Position numbers and translations under genes: made by a program | The notes under the pieces: generated by a model | Databases searched by the model: none | What the model was told of the DNA's origin: nothing | The model's input: only the letters and a program-made list of their open reading frames with translations | Assembly (NCBI RefSeq): GCF_000341285.1 | Contig: NW_005178449.1 | Span: forward strand, 62,001-126,000 | DNA length: 64,000 nt | Origin: Galdieria sulphuraria | Taxonomy: Eukaryota; Rhodophyta; Bangiophyceae; Galdieriales; Galdieriaceae | Direction of reading: 5' to 3' | Part shown: positions 1-10,182 of the stretch, in pieces | Layout of the letters: each line of letters begins with the position of its first letter | How positions within the stretch are numbered: the stretch's first letter is position 1

Positions 1-1
1 A

Positions 2-800
2 GTTCGTTATTCAAGTTCTCAGCGAATGTTCCATTCTTCATCTTATTTATCCGTACAAAAGGAAGAAACTGAAAGCCAGTCGGACTCCAAAGGTGTAAGT
101 GGTTGAAAGGTTTTGAAACTAGTTAACTCTTTTTTAGCCAATAGGTTGGAAAACAGTAGGAGCAACGTTTGCACTAGGTTCAGGTCTCCTTTTCTTATAT
201 GCACAAATGAAAGATAAGAAGGTGGAAAGTAAGTAATAATCCCATTGAGGATATTTATGGTGTTCAAGTGTTTTAGAGCTTCGATATCAGCAAAAGGATT
301 TAGGACAACCAGCCATTGGTGGTCCTTTTGAGTTGTTAGATATGAATGGAAAAGTAGTCACTGACAAGGACTTTAGAGGAAAGTTTATGTTGATATATTT
401 CGGATTTACGTTTTGTCCCGATGTGTGTCCAGAAGAGTTGAATAAAATGACAGAAGCTATGAATATTTTGGAGAAAAGAATGGGTTCGAGTGCAGACAAG
501 ATTGTTCCTGTTTTTATTTCGGTGGATCCACAGAGAGACACGAGCCATCAAATCAAGTCCTATTTGAAGGACTTTCATCCTCGTTTTGTTGGTTTAACAG
601 GAACTCCAGAGCAAGTTGAAAAGGTTGCCAAATCGTATAGAGTATTCTTCTCTAAAGATAGGGACGATGGCTCGGATGATTATCTTGTTGATCATTCCAT
701 CATTACCTATTTAGTTGCACCTGATGGTAACTTTGTAACCTTTTTTGGAAAATCTACTTCAGCAGATGATATGGCTAAGAAGATTGCAGAATATCTGTAA
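2..800 (+). CDS. SCO1: SCO1/SenC copper chaperone for cytochrome c oxidase (5' partial)
   Basis: Exons about 2-94, 138-228 and 277-800, joined in frame by GT-AG introns of 43 and 48 nt. SCO1 sits in the mitochondrial inner membrane and delivers copper to the CuA site of COX2. The N-terminal exon is Ser/Arg-rich like a mitochondrial presequence. One membrane segment (ATFALGSGLLFLYAQ) follows, and then a thioredoxin-like domain with the copper-binding FCPDVCPEEL (CxxxC). The distal His lies in the motif DYLVDHSII. The frame is open to the left edge, so the true start is probably outside the window, although an in-frame ATG exists at 26. The stop is 58 nt from the convergent SBDS stop. Family assignment is confident; the start is not. 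Confidence 0.92.
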
Positions 801-858
801 AGGAACGTTGTGTGTATTTTGTATAAGAATTATGTTTTAGGTTTCATCAAAATGAAAG

Positions 859-1722
859 TTACTTGTTTCCTTTTTTATTCTTCATCATTGAAATGTTGCC
901 TTTGCCTTTCTTCTGTGTTGATTGACTACTTCCAGTTGTTACTCCTTCTTGACTATAAACATTGAACTCGAAATTTCCTTTAGTCACTCTATTGATTTCA
1001 GACATAAACAAATCATATTCTCCAGGTATGATTCCAATATCATAAGTACATCCATGTGAAGAATAGGATTCTCTTTCAACAGTTACATATTTGGCAATCA
1101 CACTGGAAGCTGCACCTATCGAGCTATGAGGAACTTTCAACTGACCCTCTAAAGTTGTCTTTTTTAGTGGAATAACGTTCACCAGTTTGGAAACTATGTC
1201 AGGTATTTGTCTCTCTACAGGAATATCGGCATCGACTCGGATTTTGCACTCTTCCAAAGCGTTTTCAATGCGAGACATCGGATGGGGAAGTTTTTTGGCA
1301 GGGTCGATATAATATTTGTGTATAAAGTTGACAATTTCTTTCTTTCTCTTTTCTAACTTCTCTTTCCGTTCGGCACTGGATATTTGTACTTCTCCCTTTT
1401 GCAAAATGGTTTCCACACAACTCTATTATGGCAGTGAGGTATATAATAAAAACGAAACAAATAACTCACTTGCAAAGAGTCTGTTTGAAAGGCAGCTTTG
1501 AGTTCGTTGGTTCCCGCTTTCTCCCTTTTCGCATAACTTGTAAAGATAGTGTCGGATAGAAGAACCTAATTCCATAACAAGTGATATGTAGACTATCCCC
1601 TTTCTTAAGAAAGATCATACATCTTCCAATGACTTTATTTCTCCTTTCCTATATTTCTGAACAGTTCCCTCTTTGGTAACCAACTCAAAAGTAGTCTTTC
1701 CTACTCGATATCGTACCAACAT
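859..1722 (-). CDS. SBDS: SBDS/SDO1 ribosome maturation factor
   Basis: Three exons, complement of 1722-1621, 1565-1470 and 1422-859, giving 253 aa. SBDS works with the GTPase EFL1 to release eIF6 from pre-60S subunits in the cytoplasm. The first two exons encode the FYSH-type N-terminal domain (starts MLVRYRVGKTTFELV, then GTVQKYRKGE). The third holds the linker LQKGEVQIS and the helical and C-terminal domains, ending in a short lysine-rich tail. Length matches the usual 250 aa. The ATG is only 9 nt after the TruB stop on the same strand, which is unusual for separate eukaryotic genes. Exon phases agree throughout. Confidence 0.9.
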
Positions 1723-1731
1723 ATCTTCAGT

Positions 1732-2793
1732 TTATAGAAAATGAGCAAATCGTTGCATTGTGCATTGAATGTGGGACATTTGCTTCAAGTCTTGCAAAGA
1801 TACGGCATCGGATAAAAGAAATGGACCTTGTTGGGTTCTCTCCAAAGCAACTAAATGACCCACTGTTTGCTATAAAGATATTCCATAGATATTGGTCTGT
1901 TATAAGGAGTTGTTACATACCCACTCTTGTTGAACAATATCCGATAACAAACGACGAATATAAGTACCTCCACTACATTCGATAGAAAATTCTGCTATCG
2001 GCATGCAACAATAAGTGCATTCGATGTGATCAATGCGTACCTTTATACATACAACAACAGTTTCAAGTGGATAAAGAGTCAAAGTACCTTTCTTTTGGGT
2101 AATTCTATAGCCACTCCTTTTCTTGCCCATTCATAAGCACGTTTACCATTCACATGAATAGCAGAATAAGCTGGTGGAACTTGCTCAATAACTCCCATAT
2201 AGCGAGGTAATACAGATCGAATGTCATCAATAGAGATATTAGGAACAGGTTTGGTATCCACAATTGTGCCAGTGTTGTCCTTTTGAATGACGCTAAGAGA
2301 GGATGAATAACCCAAGGAATGACATACCAAGGTATCCGTTTCTTCTCCAAACTTCAAAGTGGCTCGGTATCTTTTGGAGCCTTGGAGAAATCTTTCTAGT
2401 TGGGAACAAGTTGAACCTACAGCAATCACCAACACTCCGGTAGCAAAAGGATCCAATGTACCCCCATGGCCAACCTAAAAAAAAAGTTGGACTTTGTTTT
2501 CAAGAAACGTGCATACCTTGATCCACTTGCAAGGTTTTCCAGAGTTTTTATAGTCTTGCAAGATGATAGAACGAATCTAGTGAGGGAATGAGAAAGTGAA
2601 CTATTTATTGACTGGTACTGACCTGTTTCACGACATCGAAGGAAGTATAATGGAGAGGTTTTCGTACAGGGAATATACCACTAAGGCTAGTGGATGGAGA
2701 ATGAACAGAGCAAAAGAAACGAGGCTTTATGATGGATAACTTTTTCTTGAGAGTTTGAACAGGAAAGGGTCGCAAAAATAATAAGCGCCTCAT
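1732..2793 (-). CDS. Bacterial-type TruB tRNA pseudouridine synthase, probably organellar
   Basis: Five exons, complement of 2793-2623, 2576-2517, 2474-2088, 2040-1921 and 1869-1732, about 291 aa. TruB-type enzymes make pseudouridine 55 in the T loop of tRNA. The catalytic motif is clear (VGHGGTLDPFATGVL, Asp nucleophile), as are the upstream KPLHYTSFDVV and the later CSGGTYIRRL. The first 20-30 residues are Arg/Leu/Phe-rich (MRRLLFLRPFPVQ) and suggest a mitochondrial or plastid transit peptide. A start at 2856 is possible but would translate an (AAT)n microsatellite, so 2793 is preferred. It is distinct from the Cbf5/dyskerin branch, which lacks this bacterial-like layout. The stop is 9 nt before the SBDS start. 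Confidence 0.88.
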
Positions 2794-2794
2794 A

Positions 2795-2820
2795 AATAAA
2801 TAATAATAATAATAATAATG
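2795..2820. repeat. (AAT)n microsatellite
   Basis: A short run of AAT/AATA units lies just upstream of the preferred TruB start, followed by a G run. It would encode poly-Tyr if the longer TruB start were used, which argues against that start. Confidence 0.85.
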
Positions 2821-2913
2821 GGGGGTTGATAATAATAAGAAAGGAGAATGGTCCACAAAGAGAGAAAGAAAAAATTATTTAAGTCAATTGTAATCCATTG
2901 CTAACTGAATTCG

Positions 2914-2985
2914 GGGGGCGTGGCGCAACGGTAGCGCGTCTGACTCCAGATCAGAAGGTTGCGTGTTCGATTCACGTCGCCCTCA
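2914..2985 (+). tRNA. trnW-CCA: tRNA-Trp (anticodon CCA)
   Basis: A 72-nt cloverleaf. The acceptor stem pairs GGGGGCG with CGCCCTC, including one G-U. The D arm is GCGC/GCGC. The anticodon stem TCTGA/TCAGA encloses the loop CTCCAGA with anticodon CCA. The T arm has the loop TTCGATT. The discriminator base is A and no intron is present. A T-rich tract from about 2991 fits an RNA polymerase III terminator. CCA is not encoded, as expected for a nuclear tRNA gene. Confidence 0.95.
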
Positions 2986-2990
2986 ACAAA

Positions 2991-3005
2991 TTCTTTTTTT
3001 TTTTT
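2991..3005 (+). terminator. Pol III T-tract terminator of tRNA-Trp
   Basis: A long oligo-T run starts about 6 nt after the tRNA 3' end, the normal RNA polymerase III stop signal. Confidence 0.75.
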
Positions 3006-3221
3006 AAATTCAACGAATGAGATATAAATGAATGGTTCCAATTGGATTTGTTTTTGAACAAGTTATAATACTGCTGTCCATAGGTTACTTTTCATAATTT
3101 CTTTAAACGTTAAATGACTCTCACAAGGATTTGATGCAATTGTCAAATAGGCCACATGGGAATCCTTCCATAATCCTCTCCGTTTTTTGAAATATTGGCC
3201 GCCATTGAAACGTAAAAAGCA

Positions 3222-5768
3222 ATGCCTTTCCAAGTATATGGTACCGAGATTGAGTTCCCTTATGAACCTTATCCAGTACAATTTGTTTTTATGGAAAAAA
3301 TATTGAGAGCTTGTGAGAACAGTCAAAATGCTTTATTAGAAAGTCCCACGGGAACTGGCAAATCTCTAGCTTTGCTTTGTGCAGTGTTAGCTTGGCAAAA
3401 GAAAACCAAGAATAAAATGCAACTGGAGAGAATAGAAAAAGAAAATATCGGAAAACAAAGATTCGATGCAGCGGTAGCAAAATATAGGCACGGAAGAGGA
3501 AAAGAACCTTTGGCAGATACTTTCCAAGACAATCAAACCAATAGGCATATGGAGAAAAGAGACTTGGATAATTGTCTAGAAGAAAAAAGTATATCGAGTG
3601 ACGATGACTTTCAACAAGGAATTGGTACAAATCAGACAATAGATAGCGATTCCGATGATTGGATAACCCATGACGAAGACAATAACCTGGATAGTGACAA
3701 AGAAATAATTCCTCCTAAAATATTCTTTGCCACACGTACACATACTCAAATAGATCAAGTCGTACAAGAATTGAGACGAACCAGTTATAGACCTAAAATG
3801 GATATTCTGGGTTCGCGCGATAGGTATTGTATACACAACAAAGTGATAAGGTCACAGAATAGGAATGAGGAATGCAAAAAATTGTTGGAAGAAAGATCTT
3901 GCTCTTATGCCTTTGGAGTTGAGAAGGTTCATAATATTAAAGAATTGTCAGAGGTATGTGAGTTTACATAGATGATATCTTTTCCCATCACTTGTCTTTT
4001 TTAGAATCATATCCATCAGGTTTGGGATATTGAAGACTTGGTTCGAATAGGAAAGAGACATAATTTATGTCCCTACTTTTCTTCACAAGAATTGATGAAA
4101 ACGGCCGAATTGATTTTTTGTCCTTATAGTTATCTTTTAGATCCTGTTGTAAGGAATGCCATGCAAGTGGAACTTTCCAATTCTATTGTCATTTTAGATG
4201 AAGCTCATAATATAGAAGATGTTTGTAGAGAAGCTGCATCTTGTGAAGTCTTTATCGAAGAACTCGAACAAGTCAGAACGGAGTTGGAAACATTGGATAT
4301 GAATCAGAATACTTCCATGGGAAGACATTTATCTCTTGTGAATAGTTTTGTCTCGGGAGTTATTTCTTGGTGTCATGAACAAGATGCTCATCAAAAGTTT
4401 GTTGTAGATAAGAGTGATTTTGAGAAGGAAACATTTAGCTGTACTGGGAAGTTGTTGTTAGATGCTTTGGAGTGTTGTGGAGTGACCAAAACTATTTATT
4501 CTGAAATACGCCGTAGTGTGTCTAGAATTACAAATACTGAACTTTTTCTATCGGAGCATTTGGATGAAACTTCAACAAAGAAGAAGCGAGTTGGTCTTCC
4601 TGAATGGGCATCGATTACTTTGGAACGTTTAATGTGTCCGTTAGAATTCATTTTTAACTCTTCAGTGGATCGTAGCGATGACTTTCTACTGGTGTTGATG
4701 AAGACTCGTAAAGGAACTATGTGGTCTTTCAAGCTATGCTTATGGTGTTTCAATCCAGCTGTCTCATTTTCTTATCTTCAGTCCCATTCCAGATGCATTG
4801 TTCTTTCTTCTGGCACTTTGACTCCTATGGATTCCTTCTCTTCCGAATTAGGGATTCATTTCGATATCATGAACTCACTTCCTCATGTTATTGATGTAAA
4901 GAATCAAGTTTGTGCTATTGCTTCCAGTTGTGGACCTAATTCAGTGGACTATGATTCTACCTTTGCAGCGTCCAGCTCTATTGCTTATCATGATTGTTTG
5001 GGTCAGTCTATTTTAGAATACTGTCGTGTTATTCCGGATGGAGTTATTTGTTTCTTTCCCTCCTATCGTTTGTTGGAAAGGTAATGAGTATTTTAGAGTA
5101 GCCTTATTTTATAAACATTTCTTAGTGTGGTTCGTCGTTGGCGTCAATCTGGTTATTGGAAGGAGTTGGAGTCCTGTAAACAAGTATTTATAGAGCCTTG
5201 TCAAAATGATAGAGTTTATTTTGATAATATTTTACTATCTTATTATCACGCTATCCACAAGAAGCAAGGAGCCTTGTTCCTAGCAGTTTGTAGAGGAAAA
5301 GTAAGCGAAGGAATTGATTTCAAAGATGAATATGCACGAGGAGTAATTATAGTTGGTTTACCTTATCCCAATTTGAGAGATCTCCAAGTCATTCAGAAAA
5401 AAGAATATAACGATAGATATAGTGCATCAAGAAAATTGTTGAATGGACAGCGATGGTATGCTTTACAAGCTTTTCGTTCTTTGAATCAAGCTATTGGACG
5501 TTGTATTCGACACAAGAATGATTATGGTGTGATTGTGTTGTTAGATAAGCGCTATACTAGACATGAAACATTAAGGAATCTTCCCAAATGGTTGGCCCAT
5601 CAAATCAGAATTGCGACATATCATGAAGTGGCGATTTCGATGATTTCCCATTTCATTCCGCAAGTAGAAGCGAGAGTTGTTCCTTTAAAACGTGTGATTG
5701 GTACAAGGCGTACACTCGGTAACAAAGTGTTGCAACAGAAAGTTAATCAGTACTTGCGTAGAGACTAG
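3222..5768 (+). CDS. BRIP1: FANCJ/BRIP1-type XPD-family DNA helicase
   Basis: Exons 3222-3953, 4005-5080 and 5126-5768, 816 aa. Superfamily 2 Fe-S helicase of the XPD group. FANCJ unwinds DNA 5'-3' in interstrand crosslink repair and at G-quadruplexes. The Walker A motif is ESPTGTGKSLALLC (residues about 39-52). Motif Ia is ATRTHTQIDQVVQELRRT. Cysteines near residues 202, 217, 226 and 265 fit the Fe-S ligands. The DEAH box lies in ILDEAHNIED (about 309), motif V in GKVSEGIDF and motif VI in QAIGRCIRH. LLESPTG and THxQIxQxxxELRRT favour FANCJ over RTEL1 or DDX11. An acidic insert follows Walker A. The protein lacks the long C-terminal tail of human FANCJ. The stop is 1 nt before the next ATG. 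Confidence 0.88.
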
Positions 5769-5769
5769 G

Positions 5770-6367
5770 ATGGATTTGCTAGGAACTACTGGTAGTAGAG
5801 AAGGAAATAGAGGTGGAAGAGACCAGTTTAGTTGGGAGAAAGTAAAGGAAGTAAGTGTTGCTTGTTAGCAGAAGAATATGTTTATGGATACTAATTGAAT
5901 AGGATAAATATAGAGAGAATTACTTGGGACATTCTTTACATGCACCTGTGGGCTTGTCTTCAAAGAAGAAGGACTCACAGTGGTTTATCAAGCCACCAAA
6001 GCGCCAAAATGGTGGAAACGAAGAACTCAAGAAAATACAACGACAAGAAGCCATTATGATGAGAGCTAGTCTTCAAGGGATACCTGTTCAGGATGCTATT
6101 TCGTTGGCACTTGAGCAGTCAAATCAAGTGGAAGAAAAAAACAGTGAGGTAACGAAGGATAAGAGTGAAAGGCCATTGTCACCACAAAATGAGTCTCGTG
6201 ATAAGAATAGAGTAGAAAATGATAGACTGGATGACAGTCATCAAGATATACATCGACGACATGGTGCGTATCATCATCACACGCAAAGCCGTTCAAAGGA
6301 AAGGCATCGACACCGTTCAAAAGGGCGGTCCAGCAAAGATAGAAGAAGACGACGTCGTTATTCTTGA
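5770..6367 (+). CDS. MMTAG2-family nuclear protein, N-terminal conserved box plus basic tail
   Basis: Exons 5770-5850 and 5903-6367, 181 aa. The N-terminal block RGGRDQFSWEKVKEDKY and YLGHSLHAPVG is the hallmark of the multiple myeloma tumor-associated protein 2 family, whose biochemical role is not established. The C-terminal half is charged and His/Arg/Ser-rich (HRRHGAYHHHTQSRSKERHRHR), resembling splicing-associated proteins and suggesting a nuclear location. The start is well fixed, because the family motif begins about 15 residues in and the codon before the ATG runs into the stop of the helicase gene. Only one base separates the two genes, so this gene's leader must lie in the upstream gene or the mRNA is dicistronic. 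Confidence 0.8.
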
Positions 6368-6533
6368 TAGAAATATTGTAAAGTGAACTTTGCACTTTGT
6401 TTGGGAGTATGTGCGCAAGTGTCATTTGTACATAACCAAGCAATGCTATTTTATAACGATGACAATGACATTTTCTAAAACATATTGCAAAACTTTTGAG
6501 TATTTGTTATTTACGAAATATTGTTCCGTATTT

Positions 6534-7281
6534 TCACATAAAACCACAACATGAGTTTTGTTTCCTTGCCGTACGATAAAACATTTTAGACTGCATACTC
6601 AAGTCGTTGGATTTTTCCACTAGTGCATCCAACTTTGTGCCTCTTTCCAATACAGAGTCTATGGTTTTGTGCTGCCATAAGAGTAATTAGCAGAATATCT
6701 AACACCGATTGTGTAACTTACTAATATAATTTTGGTTTCGTCCAAGTCCTTTTGTATGCGTACAATGGAGTCTGCTTTAGCTGGATCTTGATACTCATCG
6801 ACTGCTTTTTGGACAAAGGAACAAGTCAGTTCTATATAGGTCGTTTTCCAAACATTTTCATTGAATTCTTTTGTAAATTCATCGATTACTTTTCCAAGGA
6901 GTGTGAAGGCCACTCTTCTGGGGTATTCCTTATCACATAATACAACAGTAGCCAATCCGCTGGGAGCGTTGTAAACGTGACAAACATAAGTATCTTTCAA
7001 AGTTGATGAAGAAATGAAGTAAAACGGCAATCACTTACCTTGGTGTTCCACAGAGGCTCTTTCACCACAAGGTACTCTTTTGACCAGAGTTTTCGCGAAG
7101 AAGTTTGCGAATTCTCGGATACTAAAGCAAGTATAAGGGACAAGTAACGAACAAGAGTAGTATTCAAGAACCTGTTTCTTTGAAAATAGCCAAATTCGTT
7201 AAGGTGATAAGCACTAGACAATATAAAAGGTTCCTTTTCTCCCTCTTCCTTTCTTAATACAAACAAGGCAATGATTTTCAT
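6534..7281 (-). CDS. YKT6: Longin R-SNARE Ykt6
   Basis: Exons complement of 7281-7172, 7121-7039, 6993-6722 and 6671-6534, 200 aa. Ykt6 is a prenylated R-SNARE used in ER-Golgi, endosomal and autophagic fusion. It begins [11 protein letters not shown] and has the longin core ([23 protein letters not shown]). The SNARE motif runs from [17 protein letters not shown] through [20 protein letters not shown], with Arg at the zero layer. The family signature [12 protein letters not shown] closes it, and the terminus CCGFM is a CC-type prenylation box with a neighbouring palmitoylatable Cys. No transmembrane segment is present, as expected. The last intron separates two halves of the SNARE helix. Confidence 0.96.
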
Positions 7282-7344
7282 GACACAAGAGTCGTCAATG
7301 TCTTATTATTCCATCGGATCTCTTTCTACATCAACAAAAATACT

Positions 7345-8097
7345 TTACATGGAAAAGGCTGAGTTTTGATGGTTTTCTATAATCTGATTAGGATCGAGAG
7401 CTGTTCCTTCCAAGTGTTCGTTTGTAAGTCTTGCACGTCTACCAACTTTTCTTGTTTTGTTATCGTAAGACTTGGGTCTCTTACGGATGACAACACGTTC
7501 TGGTTGTCTATTGTCTCGAGAAACTTGTTTCAGTCCTCGACTAGTCAAATGACGATGCACATCGACAGGGTCAGGAACACGTATTTCGTACCACAACTGT
7601 CGAACGTCTTCACTTACGGGATAAAACCACTTGGGTTCAGCTGGAAATAAAAACTCTTGTTTGTAAAAGTTGTTTCGAATACTTAATACTTGGGGTGGCT
7701 GACTATGTAATAGACTCTAATCGATATTCATCAAATGATGACAAACCAGAACAAAGCAACTATATACCTCCAAGTCTTCTTCCACTCCTTTGTAAGCATC
7801 TAAGAGGTCCTTTTTGTCGATACCGACGGGATTCCGTTGTATAACTGCCACCAAATCTTCCTTGTTTCGCAAAAAGTATTTGCTCTTCCACCTCAAACGA
7901 CCATCCGGCTCTATCAAAATGCGTGGATTGGTTTTCAAGTTTTCTTTCAGTTCTGGGTCCGCTTCGACGTCCACGTGTAGTTTGTCTTTCAGTTCTTGAA
8001 GAGAAATAGGGCGCAACTCAGACTGCAAATATTGCAGAATACTTAATAGAACTAGTCCGAGAGGCTTTTCTGCACAAGTGGCCATTTCTACTGGCAA
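7345..8097 (-). CDS. Transcription factor IIE beta subunit
   Basis: Exons complement of 8097-7768 and 7716-7345, about 233 aa (229 if the second Met at 8085 is used). TFIIE-beta binds DNA around the transcription bubble in the RNA polymerase II preinitiation complex. The first exon holds two winged-helix-like segments (LVLLSILQYLQ...ISLQELKDKL; LKTNPRILIEPDGRLRWKSKY). The second ends in the basic family block KTRKVGRRARLTNEHLEGT, matching the C-terminal RRRFKTHNEHL region of animal TFIIE-beta. It is shorter than human TFIIE-beta, lacking the Ser-rich N-terminus. It sits 63 nt upstream of the Ykt6 start on the same strand. Confidence 0.87.
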
Positions 8098-8190
8098 TCA
8101 GAAAACCTCAACTAAGCTTCGAACCTTATTGTCAAATGGATCACAAGCTCTCTTTTTATTCAACAACAGAAACCAGTGGTGCACAAATGA

Positions 8191-9163
8191 TTAGGAAGAC
8201 AAGTTTTTACGGAAAAATTCAAACATTCTGCTCAACGCCAATTGTCTACTTTCCTCATCATAAGGTCGTAACATTTCCTATTCAGATGAATACTCAACCC
8301 CAAAATAAAAACAACAAACACTTACGACTTTGGACCTCATCTCATCCGTAAATCCACCATCCGGAGGATTCATAAACGCATGACCTGCTTTTGGATAATA
8401 ATAAAACTCATGTGGTACATTACCTTCCTTCAGTTTCTGTTCCAATCCTTTTGCTGTAGCGAGGTCGGAAAACCCCTGACTTTTGTCTTGTTCTCCAAAA
8501 TGACACTGGACAGGAACCTTTATGTTCTTCACATCACATAATTGGGCAGGTGGAGTTCCATAAAAGCAAATGGCTGCATCTACTGCAGGATGAAGCGCTG
8601 CGGCAGCCAAGGCTATGGCACCACCCATGCAAAATCCCACTATGCCTACTTTTTTGCACTGTTTGGATTCCTTCAAGTATTGACAAGCAGCTGCAATATC
8701 GTCTATGGCACCAGGCCAGTCCAAATTGGTCATCATCTTAGCAACAACAACCCCTTAGAATTGTTCTACAAGACAAACAATAACTTACATGATGGGCTTC
8801 ATCAGGTTGAGCGGCCACCTTTCCTCGGTAAAAGTCCGGTAAAAGAGCTTTACACTGCAAACCATCACTCAGTTCTTGTGCTCTTTTCTACAAGTAGTTT
8901 CAGATACTGTTCAAATAGGGATGTCAAACACTTACTTTGATCACCTCGTTCAAACCCCACCACTCTTGTACTACAATAACTCCAAAGTGATTAGGGGTGT
9001 TCTCTCCGTACAAAATACCAGGTACATCAGTATTCTGTTTCTTGAACGTGACTGCAGCCATTTGTAACTGTCTTGAATGAGATGCCTTGCGATAACTGAC
9101 CAACAATCGAAACGGTGATCGACAAGAACCCAAATAGCCACCTAATTGGACAAAACAATGCAT
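8191..9163 (-). CDS. Dienelactone hydrolase family alpha/beta hydrolase
   Basis: Exons complement of 9163-8936, 8887-8789, 8736-8326 and 8277-8191, about 274 aa. The catalytic triad is visible: Cys in GFCMGG, Asp in FGEQDKSQGF and His in KAGHAF. The signature VIVVQEWWGLNEVIK near the start is typical of carboxymethylenebutenolidase-like proteins. The first 35 residues are Arg/Ser-rich and may be an organelle targeting peptide. A shorter product starting at MAAVTFKKQ would be cytosolic. In algae the natural substrate of this family is unknown; a lactone or ester is likely. The family call is firm and the physiological role open. Confidence 0.9.
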
Positions 9164-9288
9164 TTGTCTATAGAAATTCAGGAAGAGAGGAATGGCTCTC
9201 CATGTCTATGCGATTCTTTCTTGAAACTTCCATTTTAGGCTTTTGGTGATAAATATATGAAGGAAAGAATCAGTGTAAAGTTATATTT

Positions 9289-10117
9289 TTATAGAGCAGC
9301 TCTAGAACGTTCAAACGTCATCCATACAGCGTCAACTTCCTCCTGAGCTCTCGAGGAAAATAACAAGTGAGTTTGTTTCAGAATACTGTGTACTTGTTCT
9401 TTTGAAGCTCCAACTTGTAACGCACCACGAAGATGACTTACAAGTTGAGGTGCTACCGATTGTCCAGCCAAAGCAGCGATTGCACATAACTCTCTCTGAT
9501 AAAGACTTAACAAAGGTCTGCTCAAGATACGACCGTAACCGAAATCCATTACCCACGTCTCTAGATCTCTACAAAGAAAAGTTGAGTATAGTGCTTGAGG
9601 ACGCAAATACTTACGGGTGGAAAGCACGAATGCGTGTCGAAAGTTTCTCTGCCGCTGAAGAATAAACTTTAGAAAATGTATCGTGACCTCTGACCTGGAA
9701 CTTGTCGTTTTCTGAAAGCTTCGAAACATCCAAAGAGGATATACTGTCCCCCAATTGACACCCTATTTCGGACTCCACTAAAAGATCTTCCTTGCGAGGT
9801 AAAAGGTTAGCTTGCTGAAGTGTGGCACAAGCGTTCAAAACTTTAGGAAGGCCAACAAATACCAAAGACTGTAAAACCGCTTCTAAGGCGTGGGTTCGAT
9901 TTTGATAAGGGAGAACTTGAAAGTCTTCCTTTATACTACTCAAATTACCACTAGATGTATGGCTAGCAACAAAAGTATATATTCTAGTCAACGGATCAAT
10001 CAAGCCAAAATCTTCTTCTTTGAAATGAACAAAGAGTGGATGATGAATTTCCAACCGCCGTTTCGGAATACTTGAATACAAAGAAGAACTTAACAATATT
10101 CTTCTGGCGACACACAT
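9289..10117 (-). CDS. Carboxymuconolactone decarboxylase-like (CMD/AhpD fold) protein
   Basis: Exons complement of 10117-9615 and 9568-9289, 260 aa. The second exon carries the CMD-domain signature (QRELCAIAALAGQ, then SHLRGALQVGASKEQVHSIL). Only one Cys lies in that helix, so the AhpD CxxC redox pair is absent. The first exon resembles a diverged duplicate of the same helical unit (THALEAVLQSLVFVGLPKVLNA) and begins with a basic, Ser-rich segment that could be an organellar presequence. A TTG at 10132 extends the frame but the first ATG is at 10117. The start lies 65 nt after the stop of the upstream orphan gene. Confidence 0.78.
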
Positions 10118-10182
10118 TGCCAAGTTTTCCAATCAGACAAACAATTTCTTCATCACTGTACAAAAGAGAATTGGCCAATTCT

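Noticed and set aside
1720-1735. A single TruB-SBDS fusion protein
   Set aside because: A stop codon lies in frame at the end of TruB and the SBDS family start motif follows an ATG directly. No splice pair that skips the stop was seen.
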